From NCBI RefSeq assembly GCF_932526225.1, contig NC_064041.1, forward strand, positions 8,864,313 to 8,928,312: a DNA stretch of 64,000 nucleotides, read 5' to 3'. This document shows, piece by piece, positions 43,201 through 52,965 of the stretch (the stretch's first letter is position 1; the number at the start of each line of letters is the position of its first letter). The notes under the pieces are model-generated. The model made no database searches. It saw only the letters and a list, made by a program, of their open reading frames with translations, and had not been told where the DNA came from. A program made the position numbers and the translations under genes. The stretch is from Nematostella vectensis (taxonomy: Eukaryota; Cnidaria; Anthozoa; Actiniaria; Edwardsiidae).

Positions 43201-46200
43201 GGAAAGAATCCCAAGCTAACCAAACTTTTGTTTTTAGACTGCACTAGTTGACAAGTACCAGATTACTGACTTTCCCGCCATCGTGTTTATTGAGAAGGGA
43301 TACTTCAGAGAGTTATCAGAAGGGTTAGTCTGTTCAGGGGCGAATACAAGGGTGACGGATTATTAGTAAAATAAAATGAGGTCACCTCGTATGGATAAAA
43401 TAAATATGAGGGACAGGAGGTACTGTCTTTGTGGCTTTGCCTTCTTGACTTTGCTGACGCTACAAGTCCAATTAAGCATGAATTATTGTTAGATATATGT
43501 AACCTGTCACGAACCACAGGATCAGTTATAAGCCGTGTATCCGGCCATAATCAACCCTCCATTTAGAGATACTGGATCCGCATCTGCTGTTATTGGGTGT
43601 TGAAGGACTGCATTGTTCCATCTGAACAATTTCCTCTAAGAACTTAAGGCGATTTTTTTGCTTTAAATGTACTCAATTTCAAATCAAAAGATATGGATTT
43701 CTTAATAAAAATCAGGTTTAAAAGTGCAACTACGGGTTTTTTCCCTTTTGGTAATTAGGAAATCTTGTTAGCACCAACCTACTCAGAAATGGTAGCTGTG
43801 TTTATACTGTTTGCTTGCCCTTTGATGTATGTTTATACTGTTTGCTTGCTAATTGTTTTCCCCTCATGTGCTCAGACTTCCACAGAGTCAGAGAACCCAC
43901 GCTGACTTTAAGCGAAAGTTGCATCGCCGCCTCGGAAAGAAATTGCGCAAGACGTTCCCAGAGATACCTGCAGCACAGCGTGCATATGAGCACTTCGCCA
44001 AGCTTCATGGGGGCCCTATAGCCTTCCACAAGCTTACCGGAAGCAGGTAGATGTCAGTCCAGTACCCAGGGGCGTGGCCCAAGGTCAATGTTCAGTTCCC
44101 AATAACTGTGCTATTTGTAGACAAAACTAAGCATAAGTTAGATTACTATGGTAGTAGCCGAATCCGACAATTAATGTCCCTTGGAGATACTGTGAAGGCA
44201 TAAAAAAATCTGTTTTTCTTTGGGTTGTCAGGTTTTTATCAGAGGACTCACTCCGCCCCCCCCCCCCCCCCCCCCCGAAAAATTAGGCCCACTTTTTTTG
44301 GATTTTGCACCCCCCCCCCCCCCTCTCTCAAGAAAAATCCTGGGTACCGGCCTGGATGTGTAACTGAATCTTTTCTGGGATGAAAACAGCTGATGAATAC
44401 AAGATGTGTACCTAAGGGCCTGTATGGGCTTTACGTAATGGACGTAATTTGATATTTTGACGTCATCTAGTCAGTGACGTCATGTACTGTTTGAGGTCTA
44501 TCATATTGTGTTTTTAGCTCGGATGTTTACCTGAAGGACATGGTCAGTGGTCTGTCTTACATGCTATGGAACGAGATCCCTATGAAAAAGGAGATCAAAG
44601 GAGACGCACTGAAAGCCCTGAAGAACTTTTTTGGTCTCATCTCTGAGGTAGAGCTTTCTGATAGAGTGTGATTTTTCATAACCTAGAAACTTCTCTAGAC
44701 TCCACCGAAATCGATGCATTGTAAGATATCTTGAGTTGTGTTTCTAGTCTTCTTATTCAGTGCGTGTTTTTTCGTGTTTGATGTGCCTTGTGTTCATGTT
44801 TCTGCCATTCTTATTTCTCCTGCCCCTTCCTCTATCTGTGCTGCCCCCTTTGTCTCCTCCCGCCCTGTTTTTGTGCTGCCCCCTTTATCTGTTGCCCCCT
44901 CTATCTGTGCTGCCCCTCTATCTGTGCTGCCCCCTATATCTGTGCAGCCCCCTCTATCTGTGCTGCCCCCTCTATCTGTGCTGCCCCCTCTATCTGTGCT
45001 GCCCCCTCTATCTGTGCTGCCCCCTCTATCTGTGTTTCCCCCTCTATCTGTGCTGCCCCCTCTATCTGTGCTGCCCCCTCTATCTGTGCTGCCCCTTTAT
45101 CTGTGCTGCCCCCTCTATCTGTGCTGCCCCTCTATCTGTGCTGCCCCCTCTATCTGTGCAGCCCCCTCTATCTGTGTTGCCCCCTCTATCTGTGCTTCCC
45201 CTCTATCTGTGCTGCCCCCTCTATCTGTGCTGCCCCCTCTATCTGTGCAGCCCCCTCTATCTGTGCTGCCCCCTCTATCTGTGCTGCCCCCTCTATCTGT
45301 GCTGCCCCCTCTATCTGTGTTGCCCCCTCTATCTGTGCTGCCCCTCTATCTGTGTTCCTCCCTCTATCTGTGCTGCCCCCTCTATCTGTGCTGCCCCCTC
45401 TATCTGTGCTGCCCCTCTATCTGTGTTGCCCCCTCTATCTGTGTTGCCCCCTCTATCTGTGCTGCCCCCTCTATCTGTGCTGCCCCCTCTATCTGTGCTG
45501 CCCCCTCTATCTGTGCTGCCCCTTTATCTGTGTTGCCCCCTCTATCTGTGTTGCCCCCTCTATCTGTGTTGCCCCCTCTATCTGTGCTGCCCCCTCTATC
45601 TGTGTTGCCCCCTCTATCTGTGTTGCCCCCTCTATCTGTGCTGCCCCATTTATATGTTGCCCCCTCTGTCTCTGCTGCCCTATTTATTTTGACCCTATAT
45701 CTGACTTTACTGTTTATCTTTCAGTGTTTCCCTGGTAGTCGCACCACATCAATGTTATTCCGTCATCTGGCGAACAAAATATCCAGCAAGCTCCTGACGA
45801 AGCTCCGATCCAAGGATTTCCTCAACATAGCTACGACCACAAATGATATGATAGAGGTAAGCGTATTTACATATTTTTTCAACCAATGGCATGCAGTCGA
45901 AAGTTTCGCAATAGCTTCAACCATGATGGAAATGGATTTATTCTCGTTATTTTTCTAGGATGGAGGGCCGTAGCAGGGTGTGGGGCACTGGGGGCACGTG
46001 CCCTCCCTTTTTTTAAAGAAATATAAGGAAATGACCAGTAGGGGCGTGGCTGTGCCCCCCCCCCCCCAAATTAATTCGAGACCTATTACGGCTATGGATG
46101 CGGCTAACCGAATCTTTTTTTTGTTATAGCACGACGCGCCTCTGCCTCATAAGGTGGAATGGCAAGCGTGTCAAGGAAGCAGTCCGCGATATCGTGGCTA

Positions 46201-46837
46201 TCCTTGTACTCTCTGGACGCTCTTTCACGTCCTGACTGTGAATTGTAAGAAAGGAGACCAAAATACCCCACCGGGCTTACGCACTCTGCTCCACATCCGG
46301 GAATACATCCGCCATTTCTTCACGTGCTCTTATTGCGTAAAACATTTCACTAAGATGGCAGAGGACATTGAGGACACGGTGAAGTCACGTGATGACGCCA
46401 TCCTATGGCTATGGCAAGCACACAATAAGGCAAACAAGCGCCTCCATTTGGACGAAAGTGAGGATCCGAAATTCCCGAAAATCCAGTTTCCCTCAGATGA
46501 CATATGCGCAAATTGTCGTGACGACCAATCGCAGTGGAAGGAACACATGGTGTTGAAGTTTCTCAAGGATCATTACGGCAAAGATAACATCAGAATCAAG
46601 AAACACAAGAAAGGACCACCAGAACTTGACGACGCGGATCTAGTAAGGGCTCAGATTCCTAGCACTTCGCGTCCACATGTCATCACCACCGTGTTGACGC
46701 TGGGGCTAAATACTTACGACACCAGTCTATGTCTCGTGGTGTATACCGCTATAGGCGTAGCACTTATCGCTGGGTATTTGTACTTTATGAGAAGAAAGAG
46801 AGGTCGACCGTACAAATATCATATTCATACACCTTGA
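37288..46837 (+). CDS. QSOX: quiescin sulfhydryl oxidase (QSOX)
   Basis: Eleven exons: 37288-37537, 38687-38787, 39217-39268, 39350-39455, 41392-41476, 42309-42368, 43238-43323, 43876-44046, 44518-44647, 45725-45856, 46130-46837, total 626 aa with closed phases. Signal peptide (residues 1-28), then a thioredoxin domain with active WCGHC (Cys65, Cys68). A second thioredoxin-like domain lacks CxxC. A helical region follows, then an Erv/ALR domain with CSYC (457, 460), the FAD-binding WLWQAHNKAN signature and a third CANC pair (517, 520). A C-terminal membrane anchor (about 590-611) ends in a short basic tail. QSOX oxidises cysteines in secretory-pathway proteins and passes electrons to oxygen. 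All three CxxC motifs of the animal enzyme are intact. Introns carry two large minisatellites and several MITEs. Confidence 0.96.
39590..40850. repeat. 36-bp G-rich minisatellite in QSOX intron 4
   Basis: About 34 copies of 'ATAGGGATGGGGGTAGGGG' plus TGAATACATTATCCCAA or TGGATCCATTATCCTAA. The rare variant GGGGGTACTGTAGGGG occurs at 40005 and again about 435 bp later, with matching neighbours, showing a 12-unit higher-order duplication. Each unit has three runs of three or more G on the coding strand. The 36-bp period keeps long frames open on both strands; these are not genes. Confidence 0.96.
42383..42759. mobile_element. 9-bp TSD MITE, copy 2, inserted beside a QSOX splice donor
   Basis: 377 bp, with ends GACAGAGGAAAAAAATGGCA and TGTCATTTTTTTGCTCTGTC as inverted repeats. 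Flanks GCCATAATT (42374-42382) and GCCACAATT (42760-42768) are an 8/9 target duplication. It aligns end to end, same orientation, with 2640-3003. The left duplication starts five bases into intron 6, immediately after GTATT. Confidence 0.9.
43798..43848. repeat. 20-bp direct repeat before QSOX exon 8
   Basis: 'TGTTTATACTGTTTGCTTGC' occurs twice, about 30 bp apart, 30 bp before the exon 8 acceptor. Confidence 0.8.
44055..44354. mobile_element. MITE, CAGGCCCG family (5-bp TSD)
   Basis: Left end CAGTCCAGTACCCAGG, right end CCTGGGTACCGGCCTG, flanks GATGT (44050-44054, 44355-44359). The core is shared with 27362 and 59585. It begins eight bases after the QSOX exon 8 donor. Confidence 0.88.
44870..45670. 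repeat. 17-18-bp CTATCTGTGCTGCCCCCT minisatellite in QSOX intron 9
   Basis: About 43 units of 18 bp with occasional 17-bp (CCCCT) versions that shift frame. This gives three overlapping long open frames of Leu-Ser-Val-Leu-Pro-Pro type. Non-coding. Confidence 0.95.
45963..46095. mobile_element. small MITE, probable relative of the 5-bp TSD family
   Basis: Imperfect inverted ends (GAGGGCCGTAGC and TTACGGCTAT) between GGATG direct repeats (45958-45962, 46096-46100). QSOX intron 10. Confidence 0.5.
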
Positions 46838-47750
46838 AATTTAGGGAGAGAAAGCCCTAAAAAAGAAATTAAACTTCGTGAAACGAAGGCAAATATTGTA
46901 TTCATAGAATACTTATTCATCGAAGGCCATATGTATGTCCTATAACGATGCGTAATAAGTGCAAAGGGTTGTCCTCTGTGAAGAAGATTATCGACCGCGC
47001 GCGAAGACCGAAGAAATGAAAGGAATTTTTTAGTCATTACTCTTTCTCCTTATGCGCGCGGTCTCTTCTCTCTTATCCCCTTGCGCCATCCTCGTTCCCA
47101 GGGTCTTCCCTGCCCCTGGGGAACCATGGGAACGGGGCTGCCCTTGTGGCTTGGTACCTATGTATACGTTTGGACATCTTCGACTATTTTGGAAAAGCAG
47201 GCGATCATTGTTTTTAAAGAGTGTCATCATTAGAACGTGTCCTGTGTCCAGCCCAGGTAGCATAGCACACAGTGTTCCCCAGATGTTCGTAATTCGTAGT
47301 TCGTTCGTAGTCTGAAAGCGTTATATTTTATCACACGTGAAGGGAAATCGCATAAACAGATTACATTAATCAACTATATAATAAATAGAAAGAATGAAAA
47401 TTATTTAATCAATGTTTCTTTAGCAACCAGGATAAACGTAAAATTAAAATATTTTTCTCATTAAAATTATTTATTGTCAAAGAGTGATAAAAGCTTGTTA
47501 TCTCGTTGGAATGTGTTTTACTGAGGCAGTTTTTAGAGAATGTGCTTGTACATTATTTATTGAAAAGTGAAAAAAGTTATCACTTAAACATTGTTAACAG
47601 AAATTTTAATATTAAAATTGTTAATGATATCGACCCACCCAAGACATAAAAACAACACCACAGTAATTAAAATAGCTTGTCAATTGTCTTTCTTTCTGCG
47701 CTACTTAATTACATTACTCGATGTACTGACAAAATTATGCTTTACCTTAG
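46838..47750. other. QSOX 3' UTR and intergenic DNA
   Basis: ATTAAA at 46868 and AATAAA at 47380 are possible QSOX poly(A) signals. About 47085-47150 has a CTCGTTCCCAGGG.../CCATGGGAACGGGG hairpin-like segment. No gene recognised. Confidence 0.5.
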
Positions 47751-47840
47751 GAATTTGCCGACTACTATTTGCGAGAGACACAAGAGAACCACAAACTAGA
47801 CGACGAAGTTGAGACGGATCCATTCTTGGAGACGGTCTAA
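47751..47840 (+). other. orphan terminal-exon candidate 1
   Basis: After GCTTTACCTTAG (with a TACTGAC branch-like string upstream) a 29-codon frame reads EFADYYLRETQENH... and ends PFLETV-TAA. Composition is protein-like and acidic. No upstream partner exon was found and no family recognised. Confidence 0.28.
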
Positions 47841-48838
47841 CGGACTTGACATGCGCACGCGCGGAACGCACGTTTCTATGACAACGACTGTGACGCCATA
47901 CTACTACTACTGTGACCTCATATACACTACGTCACCATCACGCGCCTCTAGTGGACTTAGTTTGCATGCCTTTGTACTTGCGCTGATTTTGCCAAATGCG
48001 TGAGTAATGTTTGATGAAGAGATGTTGCTTGGAACATGCGCTGTTTGCTATTTTTATGATAGTAGCAGGCGGTGTGCATGTGGAAAACGTTTTTCAAGGT
48101 GCGCGCGTGTGAACAAGCCTACGCTGCAGCTGCGCGTGTGTACAGATACTCGGAGTGGCTGGGGGTGTTTGCTTGGCAACCAAGAATAGAGTTGATTCAT
48201 GGTGAATGGCTTTTCATGATTGATTAACAACGTGTGATATCAGAAGGATTTCATTCGAATGGCATGGTAAAAAAGAAAAAAAAAATCAATGCGTCAAGAA
48301 ACTATATACGACCAGAGAGTTAAGGTGCTGTTAAATACATTCTCCAAAGGACTGTAAAAGTAAGCTGTTTTTGAAGAATGCTGTGTTTCGTTTAGATAGC
48401 ATCGTTAGTTTGTTTCAACTAAATCCCGCGTAAATAACGCCGAAATTGCTGACCAAACAACCAACATTGCTGGTTGAGCAGTACAGTACGGCGTTACCTG
48501 CACCCGACGTTGAGGTGCTACGAAGTAGGTCGCAACATTTTCCTTGTCTTGTGGGCAGCTGAGCGTATGGGTGCCAGAAATACTAGCTGTCTTTGGCACA
48601 TTTTAAGTGCTATTGTCAGGGAAAGCACTCATGTCATTTAAAGCCGAATATGTTGGACGAGGTTTCAATTGTATTTGTTAATTCGAAATAACCAGCAGAA
48701 GTGATATCGATGTGGCGTATGTGACCTCAATGGTTACCCTATGAGAAAGGTGTCATCCGTTTGTGGAGTTTAGCTAGTTGAGATGGAAGTAAAGCCACTG
48801 TAAATCAGTTTCGCATGGATTTGCTCTTTTTTTCGTAG

Positions 48839-48924
48839 GCCACAATCAGAGTAGAGACTCGATGTACACTGTGGATATCAAAGAAAGGTTATTTGATATC
48901 GACAATGAGATCTCTAGACCATAG
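48839..48924 (+). other. orphan terminal-exon candidate 2
   Basis: A strong acceptor (CTCTTTTTTTCGTAG) is followed, in the frame starting at 48841, by 27 codons including MYTVDIKERLFDIDNEISRP and a TAG. Plausible protein-like composition. It might be the 3' end of a gene with small exons between 46.8 and 48.8 kb, but I could not join it to candidate 1. Confidence 0.28.
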
Positions 48925-50030
48925 TTTTCCTTTTTCACTAATAGGCGATTTTCTTTTAGAAATCGCGTGACAAACTTTGTGCGCGATTCTACTTGTGGCG
49001 ACGAAATAACAACAACAAAAGTGACTTACTCGGCGCTAACGAATCAGCCAGAAAGTGCCTTTTAGGAAAGGGCTTACGCTCTTTGGCGAGAAAGGCGCGC
49101 CATATGAAGAAACTATTGTCGTTTTAGGGGTCTGGTACCGATGAATTTAGTTTCTTTTCAGAAGCTTTCTCCATTAACTAAAAATGGTCACAGGCACTGT
49201 TTTTTTCTTTTGAATACAATTCATAAAGTTTGCGAAGCACCTGCGGTACGGCAGCCTTAAAAATGACAAGAATCGAGCAGGTTTTCCAAATAAGGAATAT
49301 ATTACTTTCCTTGTATAGAAGTGACCGCGTCTGGGAAAAACGACAATTTTTGGCTAAATTTTCTTGATATGGCATACATTTCTGTGCTTATTTTTGGCTT
49401 CAATTCGCCACTCAAAAGGTCTTGTGGTTTAAGTAAACTGTGGCTTACGGAAAACTCGTGGCATAGCCCCTCAACTAAGATTTATAAGAGCTCATATATT
49501 TTTTATGATAGGTTAAGGTAGATTAATCGTAGCAGAAATGATTTTGTGATAACGGGTGGCGCATGCGCAGGCGCTAACTCGTTGTCCATGATGCTTTGTA
49601 TAACAGTACACGCTCGTATAGAGTACACGCGTACAAAACAATAAAATTCTGGATCGTTATGATCTTAGAGTATATAATATTTCGCGACTGAAATAAAATA
49701 AATTTACAGAATATGATACCTGGATATAGTTTTAGAATATAAGCTGGATATATCTTGTTATCTTTCAATTTTCTATCCACACTGTTTTTTTATAAGTAGA
49801 GGCTGGGCCCTTATTTTTGGGACACTTTAAGGCTGAATATGTTCTTAATGATGTTCTTTAATTTTAGTGTTTATAAGAATATAATATCCAATGAATTATT
49901 AGGAAGAGAACTACAGTGATGATCAATAGCAATAATAAGGTTGTTACTACAAGCACAATTTAATTCTGCATTTAAGAACGCATCAGGACTAAAAAAGATT
50001 TTTTTTTTTTGCTATCTGAGCCTTGGCATG

Positions 50031-50209
50031 TTAGAATCCGAGATATTTTTAAACATGCCGTCCGCTCTAAATCATCAGTCACATCCTCAAAGAAACCTCC
50101 AATAGACACACTGCTTTCAATGTTTTGAAATATTTTTTCGCGTTTTCCGTTAAAAATCATAGGAGATTGATAAGAAATCGACCGGAAGTAAACTGGTGAC
50201 AATGCGGCT
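50031..50209. mobile_element. TTAA MITE, copy lacking its left end
   Basis: Aligns with 6446-6629 from TTAGAATCCGAGATATTT to the right terminus GTGACAATGCGGCT, followed by TTAA (50210-50213). The left ~60 bp, including its terminal repeat, is missing. Confidence 0.85.
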
Positions 50210-50330
50210 TTAATAAAGTTCATGTCGATGCGAATTGTGTTTCCGGGCACACTTAATTTGGGGCCCCGCCCTGTTGTGTGTTCCGCACCTTTGGTGGAAG
50301 CAAGGGAACATCATGGTCTCTTGGTGGAAG

Positions 50331-50371
50331 CTAATAAATAAATAAATGAATAAATAAATAAATAAATAAAA
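50331..50371. repeat. (AATA)n microsatellite
   Basis: Ten or so AATA units with one interruption. Confidence 0.9.
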
Positions 50372-50494
50372 TAATTGGCATGCGAATACAGCGTGTCCAC
50401 GATGGTCGAGCGCATGCGCATGTAACAGCCTTTCACAAAGCGCGCGACGTTAGTTCTCTCCTACTATCAATACCATAACTAAAGAGGGACTAAT

Positions 50495-51799
50495 TTAAGT
50501 TCTTAGTGTTGCCTTCTTGCGGAGCTCAATCAGCTGAAAATGCCTTCCGCCTAGGACAACTCCACACCGGACCAAGAAGTCCCTCACTTTCCGTCCCTTC
50601 ACAAGAATGTGCCACATTCTCTCCTTCCTCTGTATCACTTTGATGACCTTCATGTGCACAAACTCTTCTAGACTCTCCGCTATTTCTAATATCGAGAACT
50701 TCGGGAAGTTCCTTGGGCCATCAACTTGTTCCATAGCAAAGCCTAATCGATAAAGACTCGTGTCGTGCTCGGCTGTCGAGCTGCCATGCTCGTGTTCCAC
50801 AATGACGACCGCTTCTTCGCCTTGCATTACGAAGCGATTCCGAAGCACCGTCTCGGCAAAGTTAACCGAAGTTTTCATTTGAGAAAAGGTTGCTGTTTGA
50901 GTATTTTTATCACATATTTGTTTCTCGGATCCGTCACCAGAACTTCTCTCCCGAAAAACTTGCGGTATTCTAGGAAGCAAATCCTCTACTTTTGCTCCTT
51001 GCTCTAAAACTCTGTTCACCCATTTCGATGACTTATCCAACTCCATTATTCTGACGTCATAAATTCCAGTCTCACTTTTCTTAAGCATTTCTAAGAAATT
51101 TGTTTTCGCAAAAGCTTGGTCGCTAAGGTCCAGCTGGCCACGATTTGCAATGACTCCTGGGAAAGTATGATAAAATGCGCCGTGTTTCTGCTGTATTGTT
51201 CTAATATCAGGCGAACTTTGGATTCGCGTTTCTTCTTTTGAATCTTGAACACAGCAGCTTTCTTTTTGACGCCGTTTGTGCTGATGTGATATCTTTTTAT
51301 AATATGTGCTTTTAGGTACTTTAAGTAAGTTGAAATTTTGTTGCTGATTTGTTTTCCCGTTTTTTCCACCTTCGTGCCTCTTTTCTACCTCGCTCCTCTG
51401 TTTACATGTCCCTTTATCACCATTTCCTGTTTTCGCAGCACTTTTTGTTACCAATATCGATGGCGTTTTATCTTGCTGTGAATTCGACAATTTCTTAATA
51501 GTTTTTTGACCATTAGTTCCTGAGCTTTGCTTATGACTATCCCCATGACAACCCGGCGACGTTTCAGGACGAATTCGTCGTCGAACGACTCCTAAATCCT
51601 TCCTTTCATCAAACACAACACTATCAACATCTCCCAAAGCATCTACGACACTTTTATCGCCAAACAGCTGCGGATTACATCCAAGACAACCTTTCCCAGT
51701 GCAAAGAATCCTGCCGGACTTCGTGCGGTGTGTTTTCACTCTTTGATTATAGCGCGGAGCGGGAGAGAGCAATGTTTTCATAATTTCCGCATTAGACAA
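50495..51799 (-). CDS. intronless 434-aa basic protein, unrecognised
   Basis: A single open frame from ATG 51799 to a stop at 50495-50497. The N-terminus has a Cys cluster (CTGKGCLGC, about residues 33-41). The middle (about 70-200) is polar, Lys/Ser/Gln-rich and probably disordered. The C-terminal ~90 residues are ordered, with alternating hydrophobics (MKVIKVIQRKERMWHILVKG ... RHFQLIEL). That last block has the strand-helix-strand look of a small RRM-like fold, as in some LINE ORF1/gag-like proteins, but this is only an impression. No intron, transposon ends or poly-A tail mark it as a fresh retrocopy. It is divergent from LRRIQ3 with 1.17 kb between start codons. Confidence 0.68.
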   Translation of the reverse strand: MSNAEIMKTLLSPAPRYNQRVKTHRTKSGRILCTGKGCLGCNPQLFGDKSVVDALGDVDSVVFDERKDLGVVRRRIRPETSPGCHGDSHKQSSGTNGQKTIKKLSNSQQDKTPSILVTKSAAKTGNGDKGTCKQRSEVEKRHEGGKNGKTNQQQNFNLLKVPKSTYYKKISHQHKRRQKESCCVQDSKEETRIQSSPDIRTIQQKHGAFYHTFPGVIANRGQLDLSDQAFAKTNFLEMLKKSETGIYDVRIMELDKSSKWVNRVLEQGAKVEDLLPRIPQVFRERSSGDGSEKQICDKNTQTATFSQMKTSVNFAETVLRNRFVMQGEEAVVIVEHEHGSSTAEHDTSLYRLGFAMEQVDGPRNFPKFSILEIAESLEEFVHMKVIKVIQRKERMWHILVKGRKVRDFLVRCGVVLGGRHFQLIELRKKATLRT

Positions 51800-52836
51800 T
51801 GTTTTCTACGCAAATTTTCTTGGCGGTTGAACTCATGAAACAAAACTAAGACACTAATCCATTGAGATACTTGTCCTTTAAACCGGCTTATGTATAATTT
51901 CGATGACGTGTTTTAAACTCCGCTGAAAAGATGGTTTTCAAAACCGCATTTTGTATTTCTTGGCCGATTCTCCTTCTGATTCGCTTGCAGCATAACGTGG
52001 TTTGTATTACGAGAAGGCTAGAACTGACATCTGATTGGTCGAGCTTTATGTATTCTCCGATTATATGTCACGATAACTAGTTTAGGAGCTGAGAAAAAAA
52101 AAAGAAAAACAATTTATCAGAGAGCATAAATATCTCTGATCTCTTGTTATTAAAAGGTCGTTTTATTAGCATTCCCATTTGTTTTGTTAGAGTCGTTTTG
52201 TTGCCAGTCATTTATTTAGGCTATGAATCTAATTTTGAAGTTTTTTTCTGCACAATACAACTAGCCAACAACCGCGGAGAAGGAAACTTGTGGCGTGAAT
52301 ACGCGCACATGCGAATTCTCTCTTTTCCTAGCACCAACTTCGTTAATGTAGCTCACTATCTAAGTTTTCTGCGACTATTTTTTAGATAATATTGTTTATG
52401 TTAGCCTGCAATGTAGGCGTTTGCATGAATTGACACCATTGTTCAAGTGTGAATCACCTGCCTCGAGCAAAGTAAATATGTCGAGTCAATGTATCCATTC
52501 TACTCGTCTACTTCGACAAACAAAGCAATGTCTTTACTTATGAATGTTTGTTGAATAGAATTTTTTTAGTGCTCATTGGTTTACGCGCTTTGGTGTTAAT
52601 AAATTTGCATTGCGCGATGAAATAGCCGCGACATAGCCACGGCAAAATATGTATATCTAAAAAGTTTAAGCTTGTGAAGCACGAAAAAAGGAGAATAAAA
52701 AGATTACCGTACACAACATACTTCGCGTTTCGTGTGAAAATATCCTTGAAAAACGTGAACACTTGGCTTTCGCTGAGATTTCTGTGTCAGATCAACCGCG
52801 CGAAACCTGGACACAAACGATTGTGGTCACTTCTCT

Positions 52837-52849
52837 GTTGCTACGCAAC
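52837..52849. promoter_or_regulatory. X-box-like palindrome upstream of LRRIQ3
   Basis: GTTGCTACGCAAC has two perfect RFX-type half sites (GTTGC/GCAAC) with one base less between them than the 14-bp form. It lies 117 bp before the LRRIQ3 ATG. RFX factors drive ciliary genes; the match is imperfect. Confidence 0.4.
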
Positions 52850-52868
52850 AAACAAAGCAAGAGAGAAG

Positions 52869-52922
52869 ATGGCTGCCTTTGTCGTGAAGTTTGACGGCGA
52901 AATGGCTGAGCTAATACAATAA
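52869..52922 (+). other. 17-codon upstream ORF in the LRRIQ3 leader
   Basis: ATG in good context (AAGATGG) opens MAAFVVKFDGEMAELIQ and stops 43 bp before the main ATG. If transcription starts upstream, it could reduce translation. The AAGATGGCTGCC string is also YY1-like, so it may instead mark the promoter. Confidence 0.4.
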
Positions 52923-52965
52923 AACAAATATGGCTAATTTAGCTTGAAATTTTTAAAAACCGAAT

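Larger units (their letters stand above)
48925..50494. other. gene-poor intergenic region
   Basis: AT-rich, no recognised gene. Contains the truncated TTAA MITE (50031-50209) and an (AATA)n microsatellite (50331-50371). Confidence 0.55.
51800..52965. promoter_or_regulatory. divergent region between the 434-aa ORF and LRRIQ3
   Basis: 1.17 kb with no coding exon recognised. The 200 bp nearest LRRIQ3 contains an X-box-like palindrome, a GATGGCTGCC motif and a short upstream ORF, listed separately. Confidence 0.55.

Noticed and set aside
43305-43517. Minus-strand 70-codon frame overlapping QSOX exon 7
   Set aside because: Overlaps a confirmed exon and has no splice or domain support.
44738-45958. 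Three overlapping 310-406-codon Leu/Pro/Cys-rich open frames
   Set aside because: Translation of the 18-bp minisatellite. The real coding part here is only QSOX exon 10 (45725-45856), which enters one of these frames.
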